Source: Valencia hispanica (Eukaryota; Chordata; Actinopteri; Cyprinodontiformes; Valenciidae). Taken from it: a stretch of 64,000 nt of DNA. A program made the translations under genes and the position numbers. The stretch spans positions 25,275,403 through 25,339,402 of the forward strand of contig OY747702.1 of assembly GCA_963556495.2 (NCBI GenBank), in the 5' to 3' direction. How positions within the stretch are numbered: the stretch's first letter is position 1; each line of letters opens with the position of its first letter. The notes below the pieces were generated by a model. It saw only the letters and a program-made list of their open reading frames with translations, had not been told where the DNA came from and did not search any database. Positions 16,263-28,340 of the stretch are shown in pieces.

Positions 16263-18684
16263 CTTGCCTTACCAAGAAGTCCTATAAATGACTATAAAGG
16301 ACTGAGACACAGTCCAGGGGCACAAATAATAGCTGAATGGGTACAGTGACTCAGCACAAGAGTGATAGAGGCTGGGGTTCACCACATCTGACAGAAACCT
16401 AGATAAAGGGTGTGCAAACATGCTATTAAAACGGGGCATACTAAACAGCAGCCAAGTGGCTGGAAAAGTGGAAAGACATTCCATGTTGTTTGGGATCATT
16501 ATGTCTAGCTCTACTGGTCTTATCGCTTTTGCCCACCATCATAGTCAGTTGGGTCTGGATCTGGAAATCCGACATTATTCAGCCCTCAACCACCTTTGGT
16601 GTTGTCCAGTTTTAACTGTGAGGCTTATGTTGTATTCATATTTGGCATAACACTATACAACTATTCTGAGATTATGGTAACTGGACTAAAATGCCATGAA
16701 GAGAATGATATTTAATCTGGTAATATGTAACATAATATTTTGAGGCATGTATATTTTTTTTAATTTAAGTAGGAACCAAATCAATGTCATATAAATAAGT
16801 AAAATAAATAAATAACTTTCTAACAGTGCTGTTAATATTCTGTTATATTCCAGCAACGACAGTCTCAGATAAATAACTGAGCATTTAGAAAATGTATTAA
16901 GGAAAAAGCTGCACAAAATAACCCTTCTTCTTTTGACAAAGCTGCTTTTGTCACTTCTGCTTACAACAGGAGTAACAGCAGATTAAAATGTTTTCATGTC
17001 AAAATCCACCCATTTAACAGTCACATTTTTCATCCTTATCCACGGCTTATAAATCACTTACTATAATGCAGGAATTTTGGTGCCTCTAGTAAAAGGACTC
17101 ACTTTCTAATTCCTGTTTGAAATGGAAAATAGAGACTTTATCAGCACAGGAACAAAACTGTGTGGAGCAAATTTACATTTCCTGGTTGTGAACCCTATTA
17201 AAAAAAACAATCAAAGAGCTCAGCAGTACATAGCATCCTTCCTGCTGTTGATTGGAAATGTTTCACCAGGAATTTTTCATATATTCCCTTCAATCGTCCC
17301 TTAACAGTTTTTGTTTTTATGTCACTGAAAAGCTTAAAGCAGAGAACAAATATGCCTGAAGGTGACTGAGACAAAGAGGGACCATCTCTCATTTTGCCAT
17401 TGCTTGTTGTAGCACTGATGTGACTAACAGCAGGGCTGAATGTCTTTTGTCAGTAAATGAGACTTTAATATGTTGCACCATGGAGATGGGACGTAGAGTG
17501 TGCGGTCCCCGCTGTTTCCTTCATCAGCGCCTTGCTTTGTCACAGGCTGCGCCACATGACTCCACTCTCATCTTCAGTGACAGGAGCCTAAAAGATCACA
17601 AACCCCAGGACCTTTGTAACAGTTTCCCAAAGTACTATTTGATATGCATTCAAAAGGAAGCTTCTTGATTCAATGTTACCTAAAGTTAAAATATCTAACA
17701 ATATTCTCACTGACAGAAGTGATCAATTATCTATTCATTTCACTCTCATGATGTTTTATGTATGAAGCAGCCATATTGGATGTATATTGGGGCTGATCAG
17801 TGACGTTCCCCTTTTCCCAGTTGGAATTCTGATTTCAAGAAGTGTTCTTACTTCCCAGTAAGAGAATGCTCACTTACTTGGCACATCATGTTAAATCCTT
17901 CAACATCCGTGACAGTAATGAATTCTGATCAATCAAGTTACATAATAAACCTTGCTAAAAGGGACCAAATCAATGATATACTCCCAGCCCTTGTCCTTTG
18001 GGTGTGACCTCCAGCACCCTGGGTTATACGTTCTTCAGTTGAGGTTTGTCACATGATAAATTGCAGTTTACTAATATACTCACTGCTTTGCTTGTCACCG
18101 AGTTACTGATTATACCAACCTGGTATGGACATTCATGGCCAACTCCAGTTTCCCGCCAAAATAACTTTTACATTCACTCTCTCTTATTTAGATTATCCTC
18201 CATCCTTGCAGTATTCCAGCTCAAGTCAATCAATCTGTCCTGCCTGCTACGCTCAGTTTGTTTTTGGGAACCCTAACCCTTCACCTGCAATCTGTTTGCC
18301 TTCTGGCAAAATAATGTTTTCAACTTTTGGAACTTTATGCTTTATGCTTTGGGGCTGCCTGTCTTCCAAAAGCCCTGGGAAACGTGTTGGAGTGCATGAT
18401 ATCAAATGGTCAATAACCCCCTCTGGCATAGCTTCATAAACTTTTATAAAAAGACTAAGTGCTTTATGCTATCTGAAAAAGCTAATGGCAAACCACTTAA
18501 AGAAGCTAACAACTCAACTTATCCAGTCTGGTTAACTCAGTGCAGTGCCATGATAATGTTTCAGCAAGAGTATCCCAGGTTGTAAATTACAGTATGGGGC
18601 CTTTATGCATGGGGTTTGCATATTCTCCCCTAGCATGTGTGGAATTACTCAAGCTACTTGATGTTTCACTAAATTGCACTTAAC
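16263..18684. other. Unique stretch, no recognised feature
   Basis: No transposon termini, domains or microsatellites were recognised. A frame at about 17420-17668 has mixed composition but no family resemblance that I can see. Confidence 0.5.
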
Positions 18685-18822
18685 TGTGACTCTGTGTCCC
18701 GCAGTGATGGACTGATGGTCTGTCCAGGGTGTATCCTGCCTATTTATGCTGGAGATAGGCACAGGTCTAAAACTGCATAGATTAAGAGGGTATGGAAAAT
18801 GAATGGATGGATGGATGGATAT
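18685..18822 (-). repeat. Short interspersed repeat ending in (GGAT)n
   Basis: Read on the minus strand this begins with (ATCC)n. The GTCCAGGGTGTATCCTGCCT region resembles, inverted, the GGTACACCCTGGACAGGT region at 54477-54625. It is the same family as 29041-29132 and 57262-57312. It may be the 3' tail of a fish non-LTR element; the family is not certain. Confidence 0.55.
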
Positions 18823-21499
18823 CTTTGGGTGAACTATACAAATATAATACATACTCCATTGACAATTAGTTTGGTCGTCATTCATAGTTACCTATTACCT
18901 AGATATGTTTCCTTTTGTTTCTTTTTTAGTTATTAACTATTTTTGTGAGCATTGTTTTATCTATTTAAATGTATCATTCTTTAGTATTTAACCCATATAC
19001 CTTGATTTATCTGTTTTCTATCTTTCCTCACTTCCTGACCCTCATAAATATATTATAAATGTATTTATTTACTCACAGTTTTTGTATGTTCACTTACTTG
19101 GTTTAGTCATTTCTAGTGTGCTTTTTATTTTCAGATTTATCCATCTGTTTTAATCTCTGTAAAAGACTGAGTGATTTTGTATCCCTCCATCTTTCTGGAT
19201 ACATGGTTTCCTTTTTCATTTATTGTTTAAAGTTAGTGATGCATACAGTAAATATTCTTAAGGTAGTCATTAAAGTAGGTCATTAAAAGGTCACATCCTA
19301 ATGCAATATTTAAGAGGGACATCCTTGCTTTACAGCTCAAAAGGTTAAACAATAACTTTAAACCTTCCATCTAAATTAGCTCACTGGGGAACCAGCGCCT
19401 TTTTAACAAGTCAATTGAATAATTTGGCACTCACAAATCAAATTTATTCATCCTCAACTTTTAACAAAAGAGTAAAAATTACAAACTCTGAAGCTAATTG
19501 TGTGCTTGCTATTTTGCTGAACCGGTGAAAAACTTTTGATAGCCCCCAATATCTCTTATCTTACTCCAGCTACCTGTGGAAGACCAGATCAGGACTTGTC
19601 AGGGGAGATGCAGATTTGCTTGATTTTCTGAGCAGTGATTGACAAAGAGCTCTGAATGCCTCAGGATAGTCAATGCTTCTCACATACCAGGATGATGGGA
19701 ATGAACGATGGCCTTTCTCTCTCTTCAATGGCATTTTACTTATTAATCATATTGAGAGTTTGAAGCGTGAAATTAAAGCCATCCAGTTAAACTACTCTAG
19801 CCTTGACTAAATAAATAGTCCTGTGAGGAAATAACTTTTCATGGAATTGGTTGGCTGGCAAGATCCCAAGACTATTCAAAATACCCCCAAATATGTTGTA
19901 AATCACACACAAACTTCAGCCTTGAAGAGAATTAAACAAGCTTCTGCCTTTCTGCCACTTTAAACAGCTATAGACTGTGTTATAACACTTTTTCTTTATT
20001 TATTTGGTATTATGATGGTATTTTTGCAAGATTTTAAAAAATAATTTTCTTTTATATGCTTGCTTGGTCCAGAAATTCTTGGCAATTGTCCTAATATTAT
20101 AAATTTAAAAGGAATTATTTTTAAGTTAGGAAAAGATAATATAAAGATATGGTTTGTTTTAAAAAAGCAATTAAATACTGTATAATAATCTATTGTCATG
20201 TCATAATAAAATAAGAGTCATTGATGAGAATCACAATCTGTCGCCGTGGTTTAGAAGGTCGGGGGGTTTATTCCTGGCTGCTTATATTCTTGCATTGATG
20301 TGTCAAATTGTTTCTAGCCAACATAATAAACTCAACATTGCCTCTGTAGCCCTCATTGCCTGTGTCAATGTCAGGGATATGCACTGAATGAATAGATACC
20401 ATTTTACAAAGAAGTAAAATACAGAGCATGTTCAGTGTGCCATAAATAACACTTGAATGACATAAACAAAGCAGACCTGTGTTAAAAAACAAAAACAAAA
20501 AGAGTACAAGTGCTGGTTCAGGGTCAAATGTTGGACGGTGCATGGCATCAGCTGTGCAGCGTCATATGAAAATGAGTCACTTGCATCTTTTGAGTCATTT
20601 AAATGAGCTCAATGAACTGTGGAAAATGTTAATTCTCTTCTTGGGGGTCTTTTGTGTTCCACATCCCTTAGGAAATGAGAAGAACATTTCTCAAAAGTTA
20701 AACAAGTTCAAACTTTGCTTCAAATTTAGTAGTGCTGTCACTCTGGGCATAGGAAATCCTCTTGTTATTTTAGGATTTAAGTATCCATTCCCCACACAGA
20801 AAATGTTTTTCTTCAAAAACCCATTTTAATGTCAACAACTAACACAAATTATTTGACAGAATGTAGGCATACAAATCTGATTTAACTTAGTTTCAGATGT
20901 ATGAATGTACAGCGTTGCAAAACACAAACTTTTATGCATTTTGGAACAAAAAGGATGATATTCTATATTACACCCTGATACAATGCAGAGATTTGGGTAA
21001 CACATTTAAAACCACAGAAAAAACAAAAAAACAAACGGTTTATATGCTAGAGAAGAAGGTTGCTAGAGAAGGTTGTAGGAATAAATTAATATTTTGTTTC
21101 AACAAACAAAATATTTCTTAAGTGCCCGTGGCCCGCTTAGCAATTGAACTGGACCAGAGTTCACTTCAACCGAGCCGAGACCTAGCTTTTTTCGCGTACT
21201 AGAGTTTTAAAACAATGTTTTAAAAACCATAATAAGATGAAAAAAAGACCACTACATTTAATGGACAAAGTTTAATTATGCAAGCTTTTACGTGAATCGA
21301 ACATCAGTCTCAAACTATTAGTGTAAATTACGTAGAAGAGCATTTTTTTTCAATCAACTCATTTGGAAAAATTTTACCAAACCATATTACTATAAATTGA
21401 CAACATTATTAGTTTCCTTTATCACAGAAACAAAATAGAAACAATTTTTATTTTATCAAAATGTATGTACTAAAGGGTAATGGTGAAAGTATGTATACC
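18823..21499. other. Unique AT-rich stretch, no firm feature
   Basis: Mostly AT-rich, with no domains. At 21121-21215 there is a GC-richer patch (ACCAGAGTTCACTTCAACCG) resembling a common fish repeat, but without defined ends. A unique-looking patch at about 20500-20640 has no repeat features. Confidence 0.45.
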
Positions 21500-22117
21500 G
21501 TGTGGTACCGGGCCACGGGCCACACATAAAGAATAAATAACTTCCAGTATTTCCGTTTTATTTATTATTAGAGTTTGACCTATAGGTGTGACCACTGTTT
21601 TATTTTAAAAAAATGACCGGATATCCCCGTTACATAACTCAGTCTTGACACTCAAGAGGCTTGTATTGGTCACGTGATAGTTACCGCTAAAATTAATCCC
21701 ACAAGCTAGCAAGATGGATAGAAAACAAATGTCTCTCGGTCGTTTCTATGGAAAGGGGAAAAGCCCAAGGCTCTCACTGATTCAGCGTTGTGGTGAGTTA
21801 GATTTTTCATGCACTTTGTATTTGTTTTTGTGGTAAATCTTGAATTATTAAAGGTATGTTTACATGTTACCATGGCGACCAGAGATCATTAGGGGGCTGA
21901 GTGTTACTCGTGTTATGTTGTCTGCTCGATGTTAGGAGGACGCTGTTAATAAAGCTGCGAATACATATTGGATTTACATTGATTGTTATAATTAAAAAAA
22001 GACCCCGTTTTCATACCGTCCGTTATCATTTATCCGCCACACCTTGAAAGGCCGGTCCGTGAAAATATTGTCTGATATTAAACCGGTCCATGGCGAAAAA
22101 AAGGTTGGGGGCCACTG
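21500..22117. mobile_element. Non-autonomous hAT element, left end truncated (copy A)
   Basis: The right end GGTTGGGGGCCACTG is the inverse of the CAGTGGTCCCCAACC terminus of the element at 32340-32943. The two copies align in opposite orientation over about 600 bp. Copy A lacks roughly 50 bp at the left end, so no target-site duplication can be called. Inside is a short conserved open frame with a splice donor (21714-21792). The element is probably an internally deleted hAT that keeps its first exon. Confidence 0.65.
21714..21792 (+). pseudogene. First-exon remnant of a hAT transposase (copy A)
   Basis: It starts ATG GAT AGA AAA CAA ATG and encodes MDRKQMSLGRFYGKGK before a 1-bp deletion relative to the sister copy. 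It ends at a consensus splice donor GTGAGT at 21793. The same exon and donor occur at 32661-32740 on the other strand. Short basic N-terminal exons of this kind are known from ZBED-related hAT genes, but the rest of the gene is missing, so the assignment is inference. Confidence 0.45.
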
Positions 22118-22164
22118 AACTACAGTACACTTTTGAAGTCCTCCATAAAGTGATTATGGAGTTA

Positions 22165-22450
22165 CACTCAACAAAAATATAAACGCAACACCTTTGTTTC
22201 TGCTCCCATTTTTCATGAGATGGACTTAAAGATCTAAAATTCATTCCAGATACACAATATTACCATTTCTCTCAAACATTGTTCACAAATCAGTCTAAAT
22301 GTGTGATAGTGAGCACTTCTGCTTTGCTGGGATAATCCATCCCACCTCACAGGTGTGCCACATCAAAATGCTGATCTGACATCATGATTAGTGCACAGGT
22401 GTACCTTATACTGCCCACAATAAAAGGCCACCCGGGAATGTGCAGTTTTT
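22165..22450 (+). repeat. Left terminal inverted repeat of the Tc1-like element
   Basis: This is inverted-complementary to 23511-23795 with about four mismatches, which cluster at the inner part. It starts immediately after the TA at 22163-22164. Confidence 0.9.
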
Positions 22451-22483
22451 TGCTTTAATGGGGGTCTGGGGACTCAGAACCGG

Positions 22484-23497
22484 TCAGTATCTGGTGTGAC
22501 CACCATTTGCCTCATGCAGTGCAACACATCTTCTTCGCATAGAGTTTATCAGATTGTCAATTGTGGCCTGTGGAATGTTGGTCCACTCCTCTTCAATGGC
22601 TGTGCGAAGTTGTTTGATATTAGTGGGAACTGGTACATGCTGTCGTATACGCCGGTCAAGCACATCCCAAACATCCTCAATGGGTGACATGTCCGGTGAG
22701 TATGCTGGCCATGCAAGAACTGGGACATTTTCAGCTTCCAAGAATTGTGTACAGATCCTTGCAACATGGGGCCGTGCATTATCTTGCTGAAACATGAAGT
22801 GATGTTCATGGATGTATGGCACAACAATGGGCCTCAGGATCTCATCACGGTATCTCTGTGCATTCAAAATGCCATCAATAAAATGCACCTGTGTTCTTCG
22901 TCCATAACAGATGCCTGCCCATATCATAACCCCACCACCACCATGGGCCACTCGATCCACAACATTGACATCAGCAAAGCGCTCACCCACACGACGCCAC
23001 ACATGCTGTCTGCCATCTGCCCTGAACAATGTAAACCGAGATTCATTCGTGAAGAGAACACCTCTCCAACGTGCCAGACGCCATCGAATGTGAGCATTTG
23101 CCCACTCAAGTCTGTTACGGCGACGAGCTGGAGTCAGGTCAAGACCCTGATGAGGACGACGAGCATGCAGTTGAGCTTCCCTGAGACGGTTTCTGACAGT
23201 TTGTGCAGAAATTGTTTGGTTATGCAAACCAATTGTTTCAGCAGCTGTCTGAGTGGCTGGTCTCAGACGATCTTGGAGGTGAACCTGCTGGATGTGGAGG
23301 TCCTGGGCTGGTGTGGTTACACGTGGTCTGCGGTTGTGAGGCCGGTTGGATGTACTGCCATATTCTCTGAAACGCCTTTGGAGACGGCTTATGGTGGAGA
23401 AATGAACATTCAATGCACAAGCAACAGATCTGGTTGACATTCCTGCTGTCAGCATGCCAATTGCACGCTCCCTCAATGCTTGTGGCATCTGTGGCAT
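22484..23497 (-). CDS. Tc1-like transposase with Asn at the first catalytic Asp position
   Basis: The frame is 337 codons, the usual length for Tc1-like transposases (about 340). The first ATG is at 23497; the frame is open upstream to a TTG at 23512, but ATG is the likelier start. The N-terminal half has a helix-turn-helix DNA-binding region (MSTRSVACALNVHFSTISRL, near residues 20-40) and the linker motif RRPRV. The catalytic domain carries the GGGGVMIWAG motif, the second Asp in FQQDNARPH (residue 239) and the Glu in SPDMSPIED (residue 274), spaced DD34E. At the first acidic position the motif reads LFTNESRF, with Asn151 (codon AAT, + strand 23045-23047), where the family has Asp. The frame has no stops or frameshifts. 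In this family the Asp binds the catalytic metal, so this copy is expected to be inactive for transposition but could still bind its ends. Confidence 0.9.
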   Translation of the reverse strand: MPQMPQALRERAIGMLTAGMSTRSVACALNVHFSTISRLQRRFREYGSTSNRPHNRRPRVTTPAQDLHIQQVHLQDRLRPATQTAAETIGLHNQTISAQTVRNRLREAQLHARRPHQGLDLTPARRRNRLEWANAHIRWRLARWRGVLFTNESRFTLFRADGRQHVWRRVGERFADVNVVDRVAHGGGGVMIWAGICYGRRTQVHFIDGILNAQRYRDEILRPIVVPYIHEHHFMFQQDNARPHVARICTQFLEAENVPVLAWPAYSPDMSPIEDVWDVLDRRIRQHVPVPTNIKQLRTAIEEEWTNIPQATIDNLINSMRRRCVALHEANGGHTRY

Positions 23498-23510
23498 TTT
23501 GCTGTGAGAC

Positions 23511-23795
23511 AAAACTGCACATTCCAGGGTGGCATTTTATTGTGGGCAGTATAAGGTACACCTGTGCACTAATCATGATGTCAGATCAGCATCTTGATGT
23601 GGCACACCTGTGAGGTGGGATGGATTATCTCAGCAAAGCAGAAGTGCTCACTATCACACATTTAGACTGATTTGTGAACAATGTTTGAGAGAAATGGTAA
23701 TATTGTGTATCTGGAATGAATTTTAGATCTTTAAGTCCATCTCATGAAAAATGGGAGCAGAAACAAAGGTGTTGCGTTTATATTTTTGTTGAGTG
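23511..23795 (-). repeat. Right terminal inverted repeat of the Tc1-like element
   Basis: This mirrors 22165-22450 and ends before the TA at 23796-23797. The transposase start codon lies just inside it at 23497. Confidence 0.9.
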
Positions 23796-23797
23796 TA

Positions 23798-24869
23798 GAT
23801 GGTGCCACGCTCTCAAAGAAAGCCCAGGTCCTGAAGAATAGACTCACTGAGTAATGCTGGCTTTTGAGCATGGCCTGCACAGATGAAAACTGCTGTTTAT
23901 TCGTTTGTAATAATGTTCTCATGTTGATCTAATTTCATATTCTCGTACTTCTTTACTGGGAAGCCAACTTCCAACAGAGAGAGGTTTTCTTTGTTTGGGG
24001 TGTTGCGTTATTTAAACTCATTTACTACAGAGCCTTTCCAAACATGCAAGCTTGTCTTTTTATGTATTGCAGTGTTCACAAAAATGGCTTGTAAAATATT
24101 AACGTTCCACTAAAATTGGTTGTGTCTACCAACTGGAATCAAAATGTAATTATTTATTCTAGTTGTATTTTTATTAATGTAAAACCATACACCTGTGATG
24201 TTTGTGCGATGTATGTCATTTCATGCTTTGGATTAGCCTAAAATGCCAGTGGCCTGATGTTCATTAAAACAATTATGTAATTTTAGTGCTGGGGTGTATT
24301 GCTTTCAAAATGTTTAAGTACCAGTAAGTTGTTGCTGAAATACATGAATTGGAAGGTTAAAACTAGTCATACATTTTAGGCTGTATCAACATAATTACAT
24401 TGAAAATGGAATTTTTGAATCTGTCATAATGTCTAGACATAAAGAAAAATAATCCATACAACATAAAATAAATATATATTATAAATATAAATAGTTCATA
24501 TATGTACAGTGTAAGTGAAACATGTAAAAGTGACATAATTAGATTACGAGTTCTGAACATGAAATTTTCAAAATCTTGGAACATGTAATACATTTGTTGG
24601 CATTATATAATGAAGTTATGACACCAGAACATAATGTAATTGCATGCAACCAATGTACATGATTTATTTATGTAAATCCAATAGACTTTTTTTTTTAAGT
24701 GTAGGTAAGTATGTATGTAAGTTGCCTAAGTATGAAATAGAAGCCACAGAACAAGCTGGATGTCAAAACTCAGTAAAAAACAGCTATAAGTGCAAGAATA
24801 TGTATATTATTTTTAACTATTTACACTATTTACAGTGAGGCTAATAAAATTATTTACATCACAAAGGAT
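23798..24869. other. AT-rich stretch, no recognised feature
   Basis: No repeat termini, domains or microsatellites were recognised. Confidence 0.5.
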
Positions 24870-25405
24870 GTGCAAATCACTTCTCTTCGCCTGGCGCAAC
24901 TCCAGCACACAGCTTTGAGGCATCTGCTGCAGGTGTCAAATGTTTTATTTTTAGTGCAGTTTCTCCGCACCTAGCATTGCATCCTTTCTTGCACATTGTA
25001 GACTGGATGGCCTAGAATACCACCTTGTTCCACCTGCTTTGATGGCCGTCTGCCCTCCATAAACTCGCTTGAAGCTCCTCTCCGAGCTGCTGCAGGAATT
25101 TACGTCGCGGGATCTGGGTGCCAGTGCACCTTTGGAACAGCACATGGGCATTTATTCCTGCAAGGTCAAGAACATTATAAAAAATAGTGATGGGCCATCG
25201 CCACGTACCACCCTTTGTGGAATACTTCCTAGCCATGTGATCCAGGAAACCCACCCAATATATTGGTTTTGTTGTAGTATTGCAGAGGCTCCACCTTTGC
25301 CTTCAGCCCATCATTTATGCCCACAGCCGTGTGCACAGTGCTAACTACGCAGACATTTTTGCGGGGCTTTCCCTGATAAATGGTAAGTGTCTCACCTTCG
25401 ACATC
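24870..25405 (-). pseudogene. piggyBac-type transposase pseudogene, C-terminal part
   Basis: Read on the minus strand, three overlapping frames together give the C-terminal part of a PGBD/piggyBac transposase. First, about 25395-25260 encodes IYQGKPRKNVCVVSTVHTAV followed by LQYYNKT. After a frameshift, 25236-25030 encodes FLDHMARKYSTKGGTWRWPI, then IFYNVLDLAGINAHVLF and IPRRKFLQQLGEEL. A further shift reaches the Cys-rich zinc-binding tail (TFDTCSRCLKAVCWSCARRE, to about 24880), which has an in-frame stop. In the conserved GVDxLD motif the first Asp appears as Gly (VGFLDHM) while the second is kept. The N-terminal half and the transposon ends were not found. It is a decayed remnant rather than a domesticated gene. 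Confidence 0.8.
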
Positions 25406-28340
25406 TATGAATAATCATTATATAATTCATCACAGAAAATGGGTCTCTTTTAAAACCTTTCCATGAGTAGTTTAATAAAACCTCAACAGACCTATAAGAT
25501 TTGTTTTAGGTTTATATGATGACTTTTTTGATGCCTTTTTTAAGCTGTATAACATTCACATTAAAGGCATAGCTCAGTTAACATTCTCACTTCCCTTTAG
25601 AGACTATTGTACTGCTTTAAACAAATAAACTCCCCTCAACACACTCTTGACCAAACAACTATTATTTTTACAATGGCAGTTAAGTGTAAAAACACTCAGA
25701 CCTGCTGCAGTCAATAAAAGGGTTTGGGGGAAAGAAAAAAAAAGATTGCTGATCAGAAGATGACCACAAGGTTCTCTTTTAACTGAACAGTAATTACCTT
25801 TGTTGCATGGCTTCAAATTACGGATAATGCAAAAGCCAACACTCCAACAAGCAATTAAAACAGGCAGTTTTATAAAAGTGGGAGATCTCATTCATCACTG
25901 AAACACTTACTATTGCATTTGGCAATAGTTCCATCACTCAAAGATGGATGTTCTTCTTTGTGCTTGTAAATTGTTAAGTATCAGGGGTGAATATTCAAAG
26001 TGGTGGATTCAATCAACCCAAGTTGAAACCGCTATCATCTTCAGTTCAGAGATATTATTAACATATCTTTAATAGGAGCCTCCTGACTAAAACACTTATC
26101 AGCTAAAAAGCCAGGTTTACAGCACTGATCAAACCAACCACAAAGCCAAAGTCATATCACATGATGTTATGGAATCCTTACAGCCATTGGGTTAGATTTT
26201 TTTTTTTACAAAGTGTGGGCTCTTGATACCTGAAATATATCTCTGGGATCAACAGAATAGCTAATTTATATTCGTGGATGTAGGTTTGAAGATATGAAGA
26301 CAGAAGAACAAACCCTTTACTCTATGAAAGGGAAAGCAACATGCCCATTGAATTTCACATGGAAATACAGTCTAGTGTGATGATTGTGTGGGTGTGGGTA
26401 CATATTGAACATGTTTGTACATCAAATATCTAACATACACCTAAATCTAAGCACAAGTGTCGTTTTGTATTTGAAGTGTTGCTCTATGTATTTTCAAAAA
26501 TATCTACTCATAAATTGATATAAATACAATGTTCATATATTTTCTATTTATTTGGCTCCAACAAGTCATCAAATATGCTTCTATGAATATTACATATTAT
26601 TTATATTATAATGACAGTGTTAGGGTAACACAGCTCGGTACATAAACAAGTATTAGTTGCTGTATGTTTGCTTCTAGTGGAAAGACTCCAGAGTTTATGT
26701 GATTATTCAGAGTTTCCTCCATGTTGCCCCTCGGCAAAGCAGAGTGTTTATCAGCAAGAAGATGTGAAGTTCAGCTGAAAAATCCATCCACACCCATCGG
26801 GAATGTATGCATGATTAATACAGCTTGTGCATGTACAGTACACTCACCATGTAACCAATGTTTACCATGACTCATACAGCCTATGGCAGGTGAGACAGTA
26901 ACCATCTAATTTCTGAGAAGCGTATTGGTGCCATCTCCTCTGCTCTATCATTTTAACTTCATACGGGTCACCAGTCATTTTGATTAAATAAGGTCTTGAA
27001 TATTCTCTGGGGTTAATGAAATAACTTTTTCTATGCATACAGTGAAAAACCTTGACTTGTTCTGAAGTCTAGATCGTCTTCACTTAGCTCTGAATATCTT
27101 ATAGATATTGCACCCCGCATTTCAATAATTAGATAATAGATTTTAAAATAAAATATTTATGAATAACAAAATTGATCTATGTTACATATTATGATGCATG
27201 TAGTATAATATTTCTGACAAGTTTTAAAAGTATGTGTGTGTTACGGAGAGAAAATGCAGTTCTCTCTCTCACTTATGTTTCATTCAGAGACTTTGTGCAA
27301 ATGTCAGCAGGCCTCCTAGCAACTCCCAAGTAGTCTAACTGGAAATGGCAGAGAGGCACAGCTGACCATATGGCTCTTGTAATTAATCGTGCCGATTAGT
27401 TTTTGGCTCGCCCTCAGTGTCTGCACAGACACTTACGCAATACCAGAACCTGGTGAGGAAGCAGTTCCCATAAACTATCATACTGAGCGGTAGAATTATG
27501 AACACAAGGTCATATGGCGCTCAGGTTATCACCTCAGGAGAGAACAGTTCTTTTTTGTTTTTTTTTGTTTTAAGAGGACATGGGTGGAACAGTGTTGTGA
27601 GGAGCAGCACGTTTCCCTAATTGCAAAAAGGTCCACAAAAGTTCATGTGTTTCTCTAATTTCCTTTTACGGCCCAAACATATGCATGAAAGTTTAACTTA
27701 TACAATATAACTTTTACAATATATTTTTTCACAATATTGTTTGTTGTCAGTATTTAAGTTGAACCAATGATGAACTGATGATTATTCAATCATGTATTTT
27801 ACCTCTTGCCCAACAGCTCATGCATAGCCTACATCCCTCCCAGGATCCTAAATAAAAAAGTGAGCAAGAAAAATGTGTAATTATTAAATATTAATTTTAT
27901 TCCTTAGTAAATTTGTAGAATTTTAAAATGAAGAGTTACAAAGATGTTCCATTTCATAACTGATTTTCTTGTGAACCTCATCTCGAAAGTGTTTTTTTTT
28001 CTTGGTAGAAACTTTATCTAGTTTCCATTTATCGTGTTTCATTATCACCATATAAGATTTGTACTGTTAAATATGTGTTAATATGGCTCAAAATTAAGAA
28101 AAAATAGAATATGTACAAGTTTATTATAAATGGAGTGATCCATTCACTGTAGGATCTGCTACAGTTGTATCAACTGTATATAGGCACTATATGTCTGGGA
28201 ATTTTATGTTGTTATTGCAATAAACAAAACAAAATAAATTCTCTCTTGTGTTTTTTTTCCCGTTTTTGCTTTTTTGTCACTTACAAGTTGTAGAACATTT
28301 TTCACATTTTATTCCCAGACAAATATGATCTGTAAAATAT
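25406..28340. other. Unique stretch, possibly containing a conserved non-coding element
   Basis: No transposon or domain was recognised. Most is AT-rich. The segment 27236-27545 has balanced composition and dense transcription-factor-like motifs and is listed separately. A less AT-rich patch at about 26690-26830 also lacks repeats. Confidence 0.45.
27236..27545. promoter_or_regulatory. Candidate conserved non-coding regulatory element
   Basis: This segment has less AT bias than its flanks and no repeat features. It holds TAATTAAT and CGATTAG homeodomain-like sites near 27380-27400. It also holds an 18-bp inverted repeat AGTGTCTG-CA-CAGACACT (27416-27433), which has the form of paired SMAD-type CAGAC sites. 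Motif presence alone is weak evidence; conservation in other fish would decide it. Confidence 0.25.

Larger units (their letters stand above)
22165..23795 (-). mobile_element. Complete Tc1/mariner-type transposon, 1,631 bp
   Basis: The ends are perfect inverted repeats (CACTCAACAAAAATATAAAC at the outermost) flanked by the TA target duplication at 22163-22164 and 23796-23797. The terminal inverted repeats are unusually long, about 286 bp (22165-22450 and 23511-23795), and differ at only about four positions. That indicates a recent insertion. One uninterrupted transposase frame lies between them on the minus strand. The overall type resembles the fish Tc1-like group that repeat libraries label ISRm11-like; I give that name from memory. 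It sits 47 bp right of hAT copy A. Confidence 0.93.

Noticed and set aside
17420..17668. 82-codon frame as a small gene or exon
   Set aside because: No recognised family, and splice sites could not be argued.
22745..23437. A 230-codon plus-strand frame across the Tc1-like element
   Set aside because: It is the antisense of the transposase gene and has no domain of its own; the minus-strand frame has all the family motifs.
23498..23512. Upstream TTG start for the transposase adding five residues
   Set aside because: TTG is not a usual eukaryotic start, and an ATG lies five codons downstream in good agreement with family length.
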